The position numbers and the translations under genes were made by a program. Shown one piece after another: positions 54,697 to 63,441 of a stretch of 64,000 nucleotides of DNA (positions are counted from its first letter, which is position 1; every line of letters begins with the position of its first letter). Under the pieces are notes generated by a model. The model was not told the origin of the DNA. It searched no databases and was given only the letters and a program-made list of their open reading frames with translations. The stretch is from Rhizobium sp. L43 (GTDB taxonomy: Bacteria; Pseudomonadota; Alphaproteobacteria; Rhizobiales; Rhizobiaceae), in assembly GCF_002531725.1 (NCBI RefSeq), contig NZ_NWSQ01000005.1, forward strand, positions 186,001 to 250,000, given 5' to 3'.

Positions 54697-57177
54697 ATGC
54701 GGGGGCGTTTGGCAAGCATCGGTGCCGAGGAAAGTCTGCTTTCCGAAGGCTGGAACCTGATCCTGACGGAGCCGGGCGCCTGCGCGGTGCCGCACGACAT
54801 TCACCTTTCCGCCCAGTTCATTCCCGCGCCCGTTCCCGGCACCGTTGCGGCAGCACTCGAAAAGGCCGGTCTCTTCGACCGCGAAAATCCCGAGCCGCTG
54901 AACACCAGAGATGCCTGGTATCTCTGCCGGCTCTTCGATGCCGAACCCGGCGAGGCGATCCTGCGGTTCGCAGGGCTTGCCACACTTTGCCATGTCTTTC
55001 TCAACGGCCAGGAAATCCTCTTTTCCGAAAGCATGTTCACGGCGCACGAGATTCCCGTGACGCTGACGGGCGGCGACGAGCTGGCGCTCTGTTTCCGGGC
55101 GCTCGGCCCCCGCCTGTCCGAGCCCGGCCCGCGCGCCCGCTGGCGGCCGCAGATGATCACGCCGGCGGGCCTCAAGAATTTCCGCACGACGCTGCTCGGC
55201 CATATGCCGGGCTGGTGCCCTGACATTCATGCCGTCGGGCCATGGCGGCCGATTTCGCTGGTGCGGCGCAATCCGGTCTCGATCGACAATGTCTCCATCC
55301 GCGCCGTGTTGGACGAGAATGGCGTCGGCCGCCTCAGCGTCTCCCTGCACAGCAATGCCGAAGAGCCGGCAATGCTGCTGCGCTGCGGCGGCATGGAGCA
55401 GCCCTTCGAGAAGGTCGGCGACAATCATTACTCGGCTATCCTCAAGCTTCCCGACATCGAGCCCTGGTGGCCGCATACGCATGGCGTTCCGCGTCTCCAC
55501 GAACTGACGCTTATTGCCGACGGCGTCGAGTATCCGCTCGGCACAACCGGCTTCCGGCGGATCGACGTCGACCGCGGCGCCGATGGTGACGACTTCGCGC
55601 TCACCGTCAACGGCGAGCGCATCTTCTGCCGCGGCGCGGTGTGGACGACGGCCGATATCGCGCGGTTGCCGGGCGGGCGGGCCGATTATGAGCCGTTCCT
55701 GCGGCTTGCGGCGCAAGCCGGCATGAACATGATCCGCATCGGCGGCACCATGATCTATGAAACGCCCGATTTCTTCGCGCTCTGCGACGAGCTCGGCCTG
55801 CTCGTCTGGCAGGATTTCATGTTCGCCAATTTCGACTATCCGCGCAACGACAAGGCTTTTCTCGGCCACGTGCATGCGGAGGTCGAGGAATTCCTGCACG
55901 GCGTCCAGGCGGCGCCTTCGCTCGCCGTGCTTTGCGGCGGCAGCGAAATCCATCAGCAGGCGGCGATGCTCGGTCTGCCCATGGAATTCTGGAGCGGGCC
56001 TGTTACCGACGAGATCATCCCGGCCATTGCCACGCGCATGCGTCCCGACGTGCCCTATGTGCCGAACTCACCCTATGGCGGGGCGATGCCGTTTTCGCCG
56101 AATGCCGGTATCGCCCATTATTACGGCGTCGGCGCCTATATGCGGCCGCTTGCCGATGCGCGCCGTGCCGACGTGCGGTTTGCCTCCGAAAGCCTCGCCT
56201 TTGCGCATGTGCCGCAGCAAAGGACGCTGCAGCGTCATCTCGATGTGCCGGCCGTCCACAGCCCGCTCTGGAAGGCCCGGGTGCCGCGCGACCGCAGTGC
56301 CTCCTGGGATTTCGAGGATGTTCGCGACTTCTACCTGCAGCTTCTTTACGGTCTCGATCCGGCCCAGTTGCGCCGCGAAGATCCGGAACGCTATCTCGAT
56401 CTCTCTCGCGCCGCGACCTGCGAGGTGATCGAGGAGACTTTTGCCGAATGGCGGCGCAAGGGCTCCGCGTGCAACGGCGCGCTCGTCTGGACGCTGCAGG
56501 ACCTGTTGCCCGGCCCCGGCTGGGGGGTGATCGATTCCACCGGAGAGCCGAAGCCGGTCTGGTATGCGATGCGCCGTGCATTTCGGCCGGTGCAGGTGGT
56601 CTTCACCGACGAGGGAACCAACGGTCTCGACGTGCATGTTATCAACGAGACGGATGCCGCACTCGACGTGGAACTCGAGGTCGCCTGCCTGCGCGGGGGA
56701 AAACAGCAGGTCGTCAGCGGCAGCAGGGCCTTCAAGCTGGCGGCAAGGGACACGGAGCGTCTTGCCTGCACGGCACTCTTCGGCGCCTTTTTCGATACGA
56801 CCTATGCCTTCCGTTTCGGGCGGCCGTCACATGATGCAAGTGTCGCACGCCTGCGTTCGCTGGCAGACGGCGCCATTTTGGCGGAAAGCTTCCACTTCCC
56901 CTGCGGGCGGGGGAAGGCGCTGTATAATGCAGCTATCGAAGCAACACTCGGCAGAGACGGCGACGACTGGTTCGTCGATCTGAGGACCGACCGGCTGGCG
57001 CAATCGGTGCATATCGACGTCGAAGGCTATCGGGCCGACGACGACTGGTTCCATCTCGCTCCCGGCGCATTGCGGCGCGTGAAACTGCATGCGCTCCCCG
57101 GCGCGGAGAGCGATATACCGCCTGCGGGCGAGATCAGAAGTCTGGGCAGTTCGCATCGCCTCGCGCTCGAGGGCTGA
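54697..57177 (+). CDS. Glycoside hydrolase family 2 (beta-mannosidase-like) protein
   Basis: Large glycosidase of 826 residues without signal peptide, so cytoplasmic. The N-terminal jelly-roll and immunoglobulin-like domains are followed by a TIM barrel (from about 310) with IRIGGTMIYETPDFFALCDELGLL, the acid/base Glu417 in CGGSEI and the nucleophile Glu498 in FASES. Both catalytic residues are present. It resembles beta-mannosidases but the sugar is unproven. GGAG before the ATG at 54697 sets the start, 16 bp after the DUF1839 gene. A cytoplasmic glycosidase inside a biosynthetic operon may trim or proofread an intermediate. Confidence 0.87.
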   Translation: MRGRLASIGAEESLLSEGWNLILTEPGACAVPHDIHLSAQFIPAPVPGTVAAALEKAGLFDRENPEPLNTRDAWYLCRLFDAEPGEAILRFAGLATLCHVFLNGQEILFSESMFTAHEIPVTLTGGDELALCFRALGPRLSEPGPRARWRPQMITPAGLKNFRTTLLGHMPGWCPDIHAVGPWRPISLVRRNPVSIDNVSIRAVLDENGVGRLSVSLHSNAEEPAMLLRCGGMEQPFEKVGDNHYSAILKLPDIEPWWPHTHGVPRLHELTLIADGVEYPLGTTGFRRIDVDRGADGDDFALTVNGERIFCRGAVWTTADIARLPGGRADYEPFLRLAAQAGMNMIRIGGTMIYETPDFFALCDELGLLVWQDFMFANFDYPRNDKAFLGHVHAEVEEFLHGVQAAPSLAVLCGGSEIHQQAAMLGLPMEFWSGPVTDEIIPAIATRMRPDVPYVPNSPYGGAMPFSPNAGIAHYYGVGAYMRPLADARRADVRFASESLAFAHVPQQRTLQRHLDVPAVHSPLWKARVPRDRSASWDFEDVRDFYLQLLYGLDPAQLRREDPERYLDLSRAATCEVIEETFAEWRRKGSACNGALVWTLQDLLPGPGWGVIDSTGEPKPVWYAMRRAFRPVQVVFTDEGTNGLDVHVINETDAALDVELEVACLRGGKQQVVSGSRAFKLAARDTERLACTALFGAFFDTTYAFRFGRPSHDASVARLRSLADGAILAESFHFPCGRGKALYNAAIEATLGRDGDDWFVDLRTDRLAQSVHIDVEGYRADDDWFHLAPGALRRVKLHALPGAESDIPPAGEIRSLGSSHRLALEG

Positions 57178-57222
57178 CGCCCCCGCCGATGACGACGCCG
57201 ATCCATTGAGAAAGACCGTGAT

Positions 57223-58401
57223 TTGAGAACGATATACCGCTTTCTCCGTGCCCACCTCCTGCAGCGGCTGATCCCACGGTCGCGTCTTGCCTTCAATCCG
57301 CGCAAGCCGGTGGAAATCGTCGGTTATCTCTCGATGGCCGTCGGCGTCGGCGAATCGGCAAGGCTCTGCGCCGGCGCATTGTCGGAGGCGGGGCGGGCGA
57401 TTTCGCTCTCCGACGTCAGTACGCATCCTGACGAGAATTCCTTCGCCGGCTGGACGCCATCGCATCTTTCCACCGAGCCGGCGGGAAGCCGGATCTGGCA
57501 TCTCAACCCGCCGATGCTGCCGCGCGCCATCCTGAAGAAGGGTGCCGGAAATTTCACCCGCGCCTACAATATCGGCTATTTCGCCTGGGAACTCGAAGTC
57601 GTGCCGGCCGAGTGGCGCAACGCGATGCACTACATGAATGCCGTCTTCGTGCCGTCGGAATTCACCCGCCGGGCGATTGCGCCGCTCACCAAGGCGCCCG
57701 TCATCGTCGTTCCGCATCCGGTGACCGAGGCGCCGGCGACGGAAGGCATGCGGGAGAGGTTCGGCATCGAGAAGGACGCTTTTCTCGTCAGCTTCATCTT
57801 CAGCGCCGGCTCCTCGATCAACCGGAAAAACCCGCGGGCCGTGATCGAGGCCTTCAGGATATTTGCCGCCGAATGCCCAAACGCCTTCCTGTTGATGAAG
57901 GCCAGCGGCGATGTGAACAGGGATGAAGGCCTGCGTGAACTGGTTGCTTCGGTCGCCGGCAACAGCCGGATCAGGATCGTCACCGACAGGCTGTCGAACG
58001 CCGATATCAACGGCCTGATCCGTTCTTCCCAAGCCTATCTTTCGCTGCATCGTTCCGAGGGTTTCGGGCTGACGGTTGCCGAGGCGATCATGCAGCGCAC
58101 GCCGGTTGTTTCCACGGCCTGGTCGGGAACCGCGGATTTCTGCGACCCCGACAGTAGCTGGCTGGTCGCCTCTCCCCTCATTCCGGTGGTCGATACGCAT
58201 CCCGAATTTGCCGGGCTTGAGGGCGCCGTCTGGGCGGATCCCTCACCCGCCGAAGCGGCGGGGTATCTGAGGGAAATTTTCCGCGCGCCCGAGCTTGCAC
58301 GGGAGAAGGCCGAGAAAGCGCGGGAGTTCCTGCTGCGATACCTTGCCGAGAACAGCTACGAGAAGGCGCTCCAAAAGCTGGCTGCGATGCAGGCCAGCTA
58401 A
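57223..58401 (+). CDS. GT4-type glycosyltransferase
   Basis: Cytoplasmic glycosyltransferase of 392 residues with a GT-B fold. The N-terminus has IVGYLSMAVGVGESARLCA; the C-terminal donor domain has FSAGSSINRKNPRAVI, DRLSNADINGLIRSSQAYLS and the E-x7-E type motif HRSEGFGLTVAEAIMQRTPV. It starts at TTG with GAGAAAG upstream. The gene lies 45 bp after the GH2 gene and 87 bp before the flippase fusion, so it probably builds the glycan that the flippase exports. Confidence 0.87.
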   Translation: MRTIYRFLRAHLLQRLIPRSRLAFNPRKPVEIVGYLSMAVGVGESARLCAGALSEAGRAISLSDVSTHPDENSFAGWTPSHLSTEPAGSRIWHLNPPMLPRAILKKGAGNFTRAYNIGYFAWELEVVPAEWRNAMHYMNAVFVPSEFTRRAIAPLTKAPVIVVPHPVTEAPATEGMRERFGIEKDAFLVSFIFSAGSSINRKNPRAVIEAFRIFAAECPNAFLLMKASGDVNRDEGLRELVASVAGNSRIRIVTDRLSNADINGLIRSSQAYLSLHRSEGFGLTVAEAIMQRTPVVSTAWSGTADFCDPDSSWLVASPLIPVVDTHPEFAGLEGAVWADPSPAEAAGYLREIFRAPELAREKAEKAREFLLRYLAENSYEKALQKLAAMQAS

Positions 58402-58488
58402 GATGAGGTCACCACTCCGCTTTATTTTAACATTTTCGCATTAGAGATGACGGGTAGCCGGCTTAGGCCGATCCTGGCGGATGGATAG

Positions 58489-61400
58489 ATGTCGAAGGGT
58501 ATTATCGCAAATTCGGTGATGAATGCGGCGGCGGGCATGCTCCTGTTGCTGACGGGCTTCGTGTCTTCGATCATCACTGCGCGGCTGCTCGGGCCGGAAG
58601 CCAACGGCATAGTCGCCTTCTCGCTCTGGCTGGTGGTCACCGGCGCCTCGATTGCCGAGCTCGGCTCCAGCATCACGCTCTTGAAGACTCTGCCGCAGCT
58701 TTCGGCGGAGGGCTACGATACGCGCCGCCGGCGGGGTTTTGCCGCCATCCTCGTCAGCTTCATGATGTTTTCGACCGTCGTGCTGCTGGCGCTCTATGCC
58801 CTGTTCTTCCTGACCTCGGAGAAGATGCACTGGGCGGAGACCGCGCCGTCCGTCGCTCTGGTCACCGGCGTGCTGTTCTTCATCCAGGCGATCGGATCCT
58901 TCGTCAAATTCTACCTGATCGGCGAAAAGAAGCTCGGCGCCTTCTTCAAGCTGACGGTCGCCGTCTCGATCGTGCAGCTTGCCGGTGTTGCCGCCGGCGC
59001 GGTTTTCTATGGCGTCGAGGGCGTTCTCGTCGGTTATGCGCTCGGCCAGCTCGTGCTGTTTTTCGCCACGCTGCCGATCCTTCTTGCGCGGCGCGACTGG
59101 TGCGGGGTCTCACTGAAATATCTCGCCTCCTCCTCCGTCATCCTGTCGATCCAGTTCATCATCGATTCGATCTTCCTCAACCGGCTCGAACTGCTCTTCC
59201 TGCAGCAATTCTGGTCGGTGGAGATGGTCGGCTATTATGCCGTCGGCCTGTCGATCGCCAATATCGCCCTGCAACTGCCGATCCAGATGACCGGCAGCCT
59301 GCTGCCCTATTATTCCGAGCGGCGCCACAACAGCGACGATTCGACGTTGCCGGTCGAGGTCTTTGCCGCGGTCACTCGCAGCATGGCCTATATCGTGCTG
59401 CCGATGAGCCTCGGGCTTGCCGCGATCTCCAGCGAACTGGTGCTGGTGGTGTTCGGCGAAGCTTTCCGCCGCAGCGGAACGGTGGTGGCGCTGCTGGCGC
59501 TGGTCGCGCCCGCCTATACTTTCATGCAGATCCTCAGCCTCTATCTGCTGTCGATGGATAGGGCCCGCTCCCGCCTCAAGATCAGTGTGATAGGTGGCCT
59601 GCTGATGGTAGCGGGTTGTTTACTGATCGTACCTAGGCTTGCCGCAGAGGGTGCCGCACTCGTGCGCATCCTCGTCTTCGTTGCGATGTCGGTGATGATG
59701 ATCAGGCAGACAGGATTTGGATCCCAGCTCTCGAGTCTCTACACAAGCCTGACGAAGGTGACGCTCGCCTCCGTGCTCTGTGCGTGTGGAGCGATCTCCG
59801 TGCTGGAATTCGTCCAGGGTCCGATCGGCCTCGTCGCCGCGATCATCGCCGGGACATTCTGCTATTTCGCGGCACTGCGCGTGTTGCGCGCCGTGCCGGC
59901 CGAGGATGTCGAGGTCATGCGCTCCATTCTCGAGAAGATGCCGTCCATGCTGCGGCGGCCTGTGGGACACGCGATCAATTTCATCGCGCCGCGGCTTCCC
60001 GGCGATCCCGACCGCGCCAAGGTCGCGCCGGGCGAATTTTCGCTCGAACCGGCCGAGGGCGCCGGACGCAGTGCTGCCCTGCCTGTCGTCTTCGCCGGCA
60101 CGATCGGGCTGTTCATGGCTGAAAATCCCGAGGTCAAGAAGCGTTCGGCCGCCGTGCTGTTCGTCAGCCCCTGGGGTTTCGAGGAAATGTGCAGCCGCAA
60201 ATTCTTCCGCGTCGCGGCCGAGCATTTCGCCGATATCGGCGTGCCGAGCCTGCGCTTCGACTATCGCGGCACCGGCGATGCGCTCGATTTCGGCGCGCTG
60301 CCGGCACGGCTGGAAACCTGGGAAAATTCGATCCGCGCCGCCGCCGCCGAGCTGAAATCGCTCTCCGGCTGCGACCGTATCATCCTTATCGGACAGGGCC
60401 TCGGCGCAACGCTTGCCCATCGCATCGGCGCCTCGATCGAAGGTGTCGACAGCCTCGTCATGCTGGCGCCGGTGCTGAGCGGCCGGGCCTATCTGCGCGA
60501 ACTCAACATGTGGTCCAAGATCATCGATGCCGATCTCGGCCTCGGCAAGGAGCATGTCCAGACCGCGAAGGTGCAGATTGCCGGGCTGGTCATGCCCGAA
60601 GAGATCGCCGCCGAACTCGGCAAGCTCAACATCGCCTCGCCGCAGGGGCTTGCCGCGTCGCGTTATCTGATCCTCGAACGTCCCGCCAGGGCCGATGATA
60701 GCGGCTTTGCCGATGCGCTGAAGGCGCTTGGCGCCGACGTCGAACAGACGGTTTTCGAAGGTTATGACGAGCTCGCCACCAATCCGCTGTTTGCCAAGAC
60801 GCCGACCGGTGTCGTCGAGCGGCTGAGGGCCTGGCTGGAGGCGACGACGACGGAAACACCAGCCGCCCACTCGCTTGATGTGATCGAGAGCCCGCCGCTT
60901 GCCGGCGAGGGTTTTACCGAAACGCCGGTGCGTTTCGGCAGCCACAATCATCTGGTCGGCGTCGTCAGCCGGCCGCTCGGCGAGACCAAGGGCAATGCCG
61001 TGCTCTTCCTGTCGACGGCCTATGACCGGCATGCCGGCTGGGGACGCACGACGGTGGATATGGCGCGCGAGCTCGCCCGCCAGGGCGTCGTTTCGCTGCG
61101 CTTCGATTCCGCCAATGTCGGAGACAGCCCGCCGCGGCCGGATGCGCCGGAACAGGTGCTTTATTCGAATACGCAGACCGCGGATGCGGTCGCCTCGCTC
61201 GATCTGCTCGAAAGTATCGTCGCGGGTCCGATCATGGTGGCCGGCCGATGCAGCGGCGGCTATGTCGCCTTCCGCGCCGGCGTCGCCGACGAGCGGTTGA
61301 AGGCCGTCGTCTCGATCAATCCCTTCGTCTATTACTGGGACCCTGAGATACCGGTGCGCAAAGAGCATGTCGTCTCGGTTCCCCGCAGCCTCGATGATTA

Positions 61401-61800
61401 CGGTCAGCGCCTGGCGCGGGTGGATACGCTGAAACGGCTCATCAGCGGCCAAGTGGATGTGGTGTCGGCGCTGCAGAATATCGTCATCGCCGGCGGCCGG
61501 CGTCTGTCGCCTTTCATCGCGCCGCTGCTCGAGCTGCTTCCCGACCGGCGCCATATCGCCCGCGAAGTCCGGCATTCCTTCGCGCTGTTTACCAAGCGCA
61601 AGGTGCCGCTGACGCTGATCTACAGTGAGGGTGATGTCGGGCTCGACCACGTCTATTTTCATTTCGGGCCGCGCGGCGCCAAGCTTTCCCGCTATCCGAA
61701 CGTGCGGCTGCTGATGCTGCCGGATGCCGACCACAATCTGACGCCGCCGCAATCGCGGAAATTCGTGCTCGACGAGATCATCCGCTTAGCGAGGGCGTGA
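58489..61800 (+). CDS. Polysaccharide flippase fused to two alpha/beta-hydrolase domains
   Basis: Fusion protein of 1103 residues. Residues 1 to about 480 form a Wzx/MATE-type lipopolysaccharide flippase with 12-14 membrane helices. A first alpha/beta-hydrolase domain (about 520-790) has RFDYRGTGDA, but its nucleophile elbow reads GQGLG with Gly637 in place of Ser. The second (about 850-1103) has RFDSANVGDS, an elbow GRCSG with Cys921 as nucleophile, and a catalytic His1082 in DADHNLTPP. Family precedent links similar hydrolases to exosortase/EPS loci. The fusion puts a Cys-type acyl enzyme on an exporter; substrate unknown. Confidence 0.88.
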   Translation: MSKGIIANSVMNAAAGMLLLLTGFVSSIITARLLGPEANGIVAFSLWLVVTGASIAELGSSITLLKTLPQLSAEGYDTRRRRGFAAILVSFMMFSTVVLLALYALFFLTSEKMHWAETAPSVALVTGVLFFIQAIGSFVKFYLIGEKKLGAFFKLTVAVSIVQLAGVAAGAVFYGVEGVLVGYALGQLVLFFATLPILLARRDWCGVSLKYLASSSVILSIQFIIDSIFLNRLELLFLQQFWSVEMVGYYAVGLSIANIALQLPIQMTGSLLPYYSERRHNSDDSTLPVEVFAAVTRSMAYIVLPMSLGLAAISSELVLVVFGEAFRRSGTVVALLALVAPAYTFMQILSLYLLSMDRARSRLKISVIGGLLMVAGCLLIVPRLAAEGAALVRILVFVAMSVMMIRQTGFGSQLSSLYTSLTKVTLASVLCACGAISVLEFVQGPIGLVAAIIAGTFCYFAALRVLRAVPAEDVEVMRSILEKMPSMLRRPVGHAINFIAPRLPGDPDRAKVAPGEFSLEPAEGAGRSAALPVVFAGTIGLFMAENPEVKKRSAAVLFVSPWGFEEMCSRKFFRVAAEHFADIGVPSLRFDYRGTGDALDFGALPARLETWENSIRAAAAELKSLSGCDRIILIGQGLGATLAHRIGASIEGVDSLVMLAPVLSGRAYLRELNMWSKIIDADLGLGKEHVQTAKVQIAGLVMPEEIAAELGKLNIASPQGLAASRYLILERPARADDSGFADALKALGADVEQTVFEGYDELATNPLFAKTPTGVVERLRAWLEATTTETPAAHSLDVIESPPLAGEGFTETPVRFGSHNHLVGVVSRPLGETKGNAVLFLSTAYDRHAGWGRTTVDMARELARQGVVSLRFDSANVGDSPPRPDAPEQVLYSNTQTADAVASLDLLESIVAGPIMVAGRCSGGYVAFRAGVADERLKAVVSINPFVYYWDPEIPVRKEHVVSVPRSLDDYGQRLARVDTLKRLISGQVDVVSALQNIVIAGGRRLSPFIAPLLELLPDRRHIAREVRHSFALFTKRKVPLTLIYSEGDVGLDHVYFHFGPRGAKLSRYPNVRLLMLPDADHNLTPPQSRKFVLDEIIRLARA

Positions 61801-61812
61801 GGGATTTTAGGA

Positions 61813-62991
61813 TCAGATCCGGTCGGCGGCGGCGACGTTCAGCGACCGATAGAGATCGATGTAACGGCCGGCAACGATGTCCCAGGAATAGCCGCGTGCG
61901 GCGTCGAGAAGCTTGGTGCGGACGACGTCCGGTTGGCGTGCGAGAGCCTCATAGGCGGCTTCGATCGCTGTCGCGGCGGTCTCTGAATTGGTGAAATCGG
62001 CAAGCCGGATGACCGGATGTCGGCCGGCAAGCGTGGCAAAGGCATCGTTGGCGTTCAGCACCGGCAGCAGGCCGGCGCTCATCGCCTCCAGCGCCACCAG
62101 GCCGAAACCTTCATATTCCGAGGCGGAAGCAAAGAGCGAGGCCTCAGCGATGATGCGCCGAATAGTGCCGTTATCGGGGGAGACGTGCAGGGTGACGCGG
62201 CCGGAAAGCTTGCGGCCTTCGATCGCGGCTTCGACATCGGCCCGGATCAGATCGGATTCGGCCCCGACGATGTCGAGATGCCATTCCGGGTCGCGGGTCT
62301 TCAGTACGGCCATCGCATCGAGCAGATGGTCCAGCCGCTTGTTCACCGAGAACCGCCCGATGGTGACGATGCGGCGTCTTGCCTGGCGCGAAGCGGTGTC
62401 GGCGAACTTGCCGATATCGGCGCCGTTTTCGATCAGCAGGCTGTCGGGCACGATCTCGGCAAACTGCTTGAGGTCGGAAGCGCTGCAGCAGACGACGCGC
62501 CGGTAGGCCAGCGCCGAAGCGCGGGTCAGCGTCCGGAACCAGATCTTCTTGATCGTCGCGTATTTCCTGGTGTGGAAGAAGCCGCCATGGGTGGTGACGA
62601 TCATCGGCTTGCCATGCAGCCGCCGGCCCCAGGCGAGCGCATCGAAGAAGAAGTCGATGGCATGGACATGCACCAGATCGGCATCGCCGAGATGGCGGAA
62701 AACCTGCGGCGCCAGCGGATAACGGCTGCTGCCGGACCAGGGAATGCGCACCACCTCGATGCCGTCGATATTCTCGCGCGGCGGCAGCTTGTCTTCAGGC
62801 GCGGTGAACAGCGAATCGAGGGTGACGACGCGGACACGATAACCGCGGCGCACGGTCTGGCGGCTGAGATTGGCGACGACGTCTTCCAGGCCGCCGCGAT
62901 TGGGCAGGAACTGGCGCACGACATGGACGATCAGCGGCGCCTTTTCCGGCTGCAGCCTCTCGCGCACCGTATCTGCCTCGACGATCGCCAT
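61813..62991 (-). CDS. GT4-type glycosyltransferase (convergent)
   Basis: GT-B glycosyltransferase of about 392 residues. The N-terminus has HVVRQFLPNRGGLEDVVANL (acceptor domain), the middle VTIGRFSVNKRLDHLLDAM, and the C-terminus SASEYEGFGLVALEAMSAG with the conserved glutamates. The ATG at 62991 follows AGGTGG; a GTG seven codons upstream is an alternative. It is encoded on the other strand, ending 12 bp from the flippase fusion, and is probably part of the same glycan system though transcribed separately. Confidence 0.88.
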   Translation of the reverse strand: MAIVEADTVRERLQPEKAPLIVHVVRQFLPNRGGLEDVVANLSRQTVRRGYRVRVVTLDSLFTAPEDKLPPRENIDGIEVVRIPWSGSSRYPLAPQVFRHLGDADLVHVHAIDFFFDALAWGRRLHGKPMIVTTHGGFFHTRKYATIKKIWFRTLTRASALAYRRVVCCSASDLKQFAEIVPDSLLIENGADIGKFADTASRQARRRIVTIGRFSVNKRLDHLLDAMAVLKTRDPEWHLDIVGAESDLIRADVEAAIEGRKLSGRVTLHVSPDNGTIRRIIAEASLFASASEYEGFGLVALEAMSAGLLPVLNANDAFATLAGRHPVIRLADFTNSETAATAIEAAYEALARQPDVVRTKLLDAARGYSWDIVAGRYIDLYRSLNVAAADRI

Positions 62992-63136
62992 TTTCCACCT
63001 ATCGCTGCGCACGCCGCCTCATGTCGAGGCGGGACTCTTATAGCAACGACCAGATATCTCAGGCGTTAAGCTGCGGTTTAAGCGGTATCCTGAAAGGCGA
63101 TTCTTCGCGAAAAAGGTTAACCGCCTCTGATGGAGA

Positions 63137-63373
63137 TCAGAAGGCCTTGAAGGTCAACGTCGTCAGCGAGCGGACGATGCCTGATATATTGGCGATGTTG
63201 TCGTTGATGAACTTGCCGATATCCTGGCCTTCCTCGATGTAGACCTTCAGCAGCAGGTCGTAGTCGCCGCTTGTGGAATAGAGCTCCGAGACCAGTTCGG
63301 TCTGGTAGATGGCGTCGGCGACCTCATAGGTCTTGCCGGGGGCGCATTGGAGCTGGACGAAGATCGGCTTCAT
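63137..63373 (-). CDS. Stand-alone Lrp/AsnC ligand-binding (RAM) domain protein
   Basis: Protein of 78 residues made only of the RAM (regulation of amino-acid metabolism) fold, MKPIFVQLQCAPGKTYEVAD to SLTTLTFKAF, lacking the DNA-binding half of Lrp. The segment STSGDYDLLLKVYIEEGQD is the typical effector-site region. GGAA lies upstream of the ATG. Such single-domain proteins may bind amino acids and form hetero-oligomers with full-length Lrp proteins. Confidence 0.9.
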   Translation of the reverse strand: MKPIFVQLQCAPGKTYEVADAIYQTELVSELYSTSGDYDLLLKVYIEEGQDIGKFINDNIANISGIVRSLTTLTFKAF

Positions 63374-63441
63374 GGGGATTTCCTGCAAAGTTGTTTGGCC
63401 GGCATAATGGTCGAAAGCGCCGTGCCGATGCAAGCCGTTCG

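Noticed and set aside
54436..55953. 505-codon open frame opposite the GH2 gene
   Set aside because: It covers parts of two plus-strand genes with conserved catalytic residues and shows no domain.
59620..61752. 710-codon open frame opposite the flippase-hydrolase fusion
   Set aside because: The plus strand carries clear flippase and hydrolase motifs; the reverse frame has no recognisable domain and is a codon-bias shadow.
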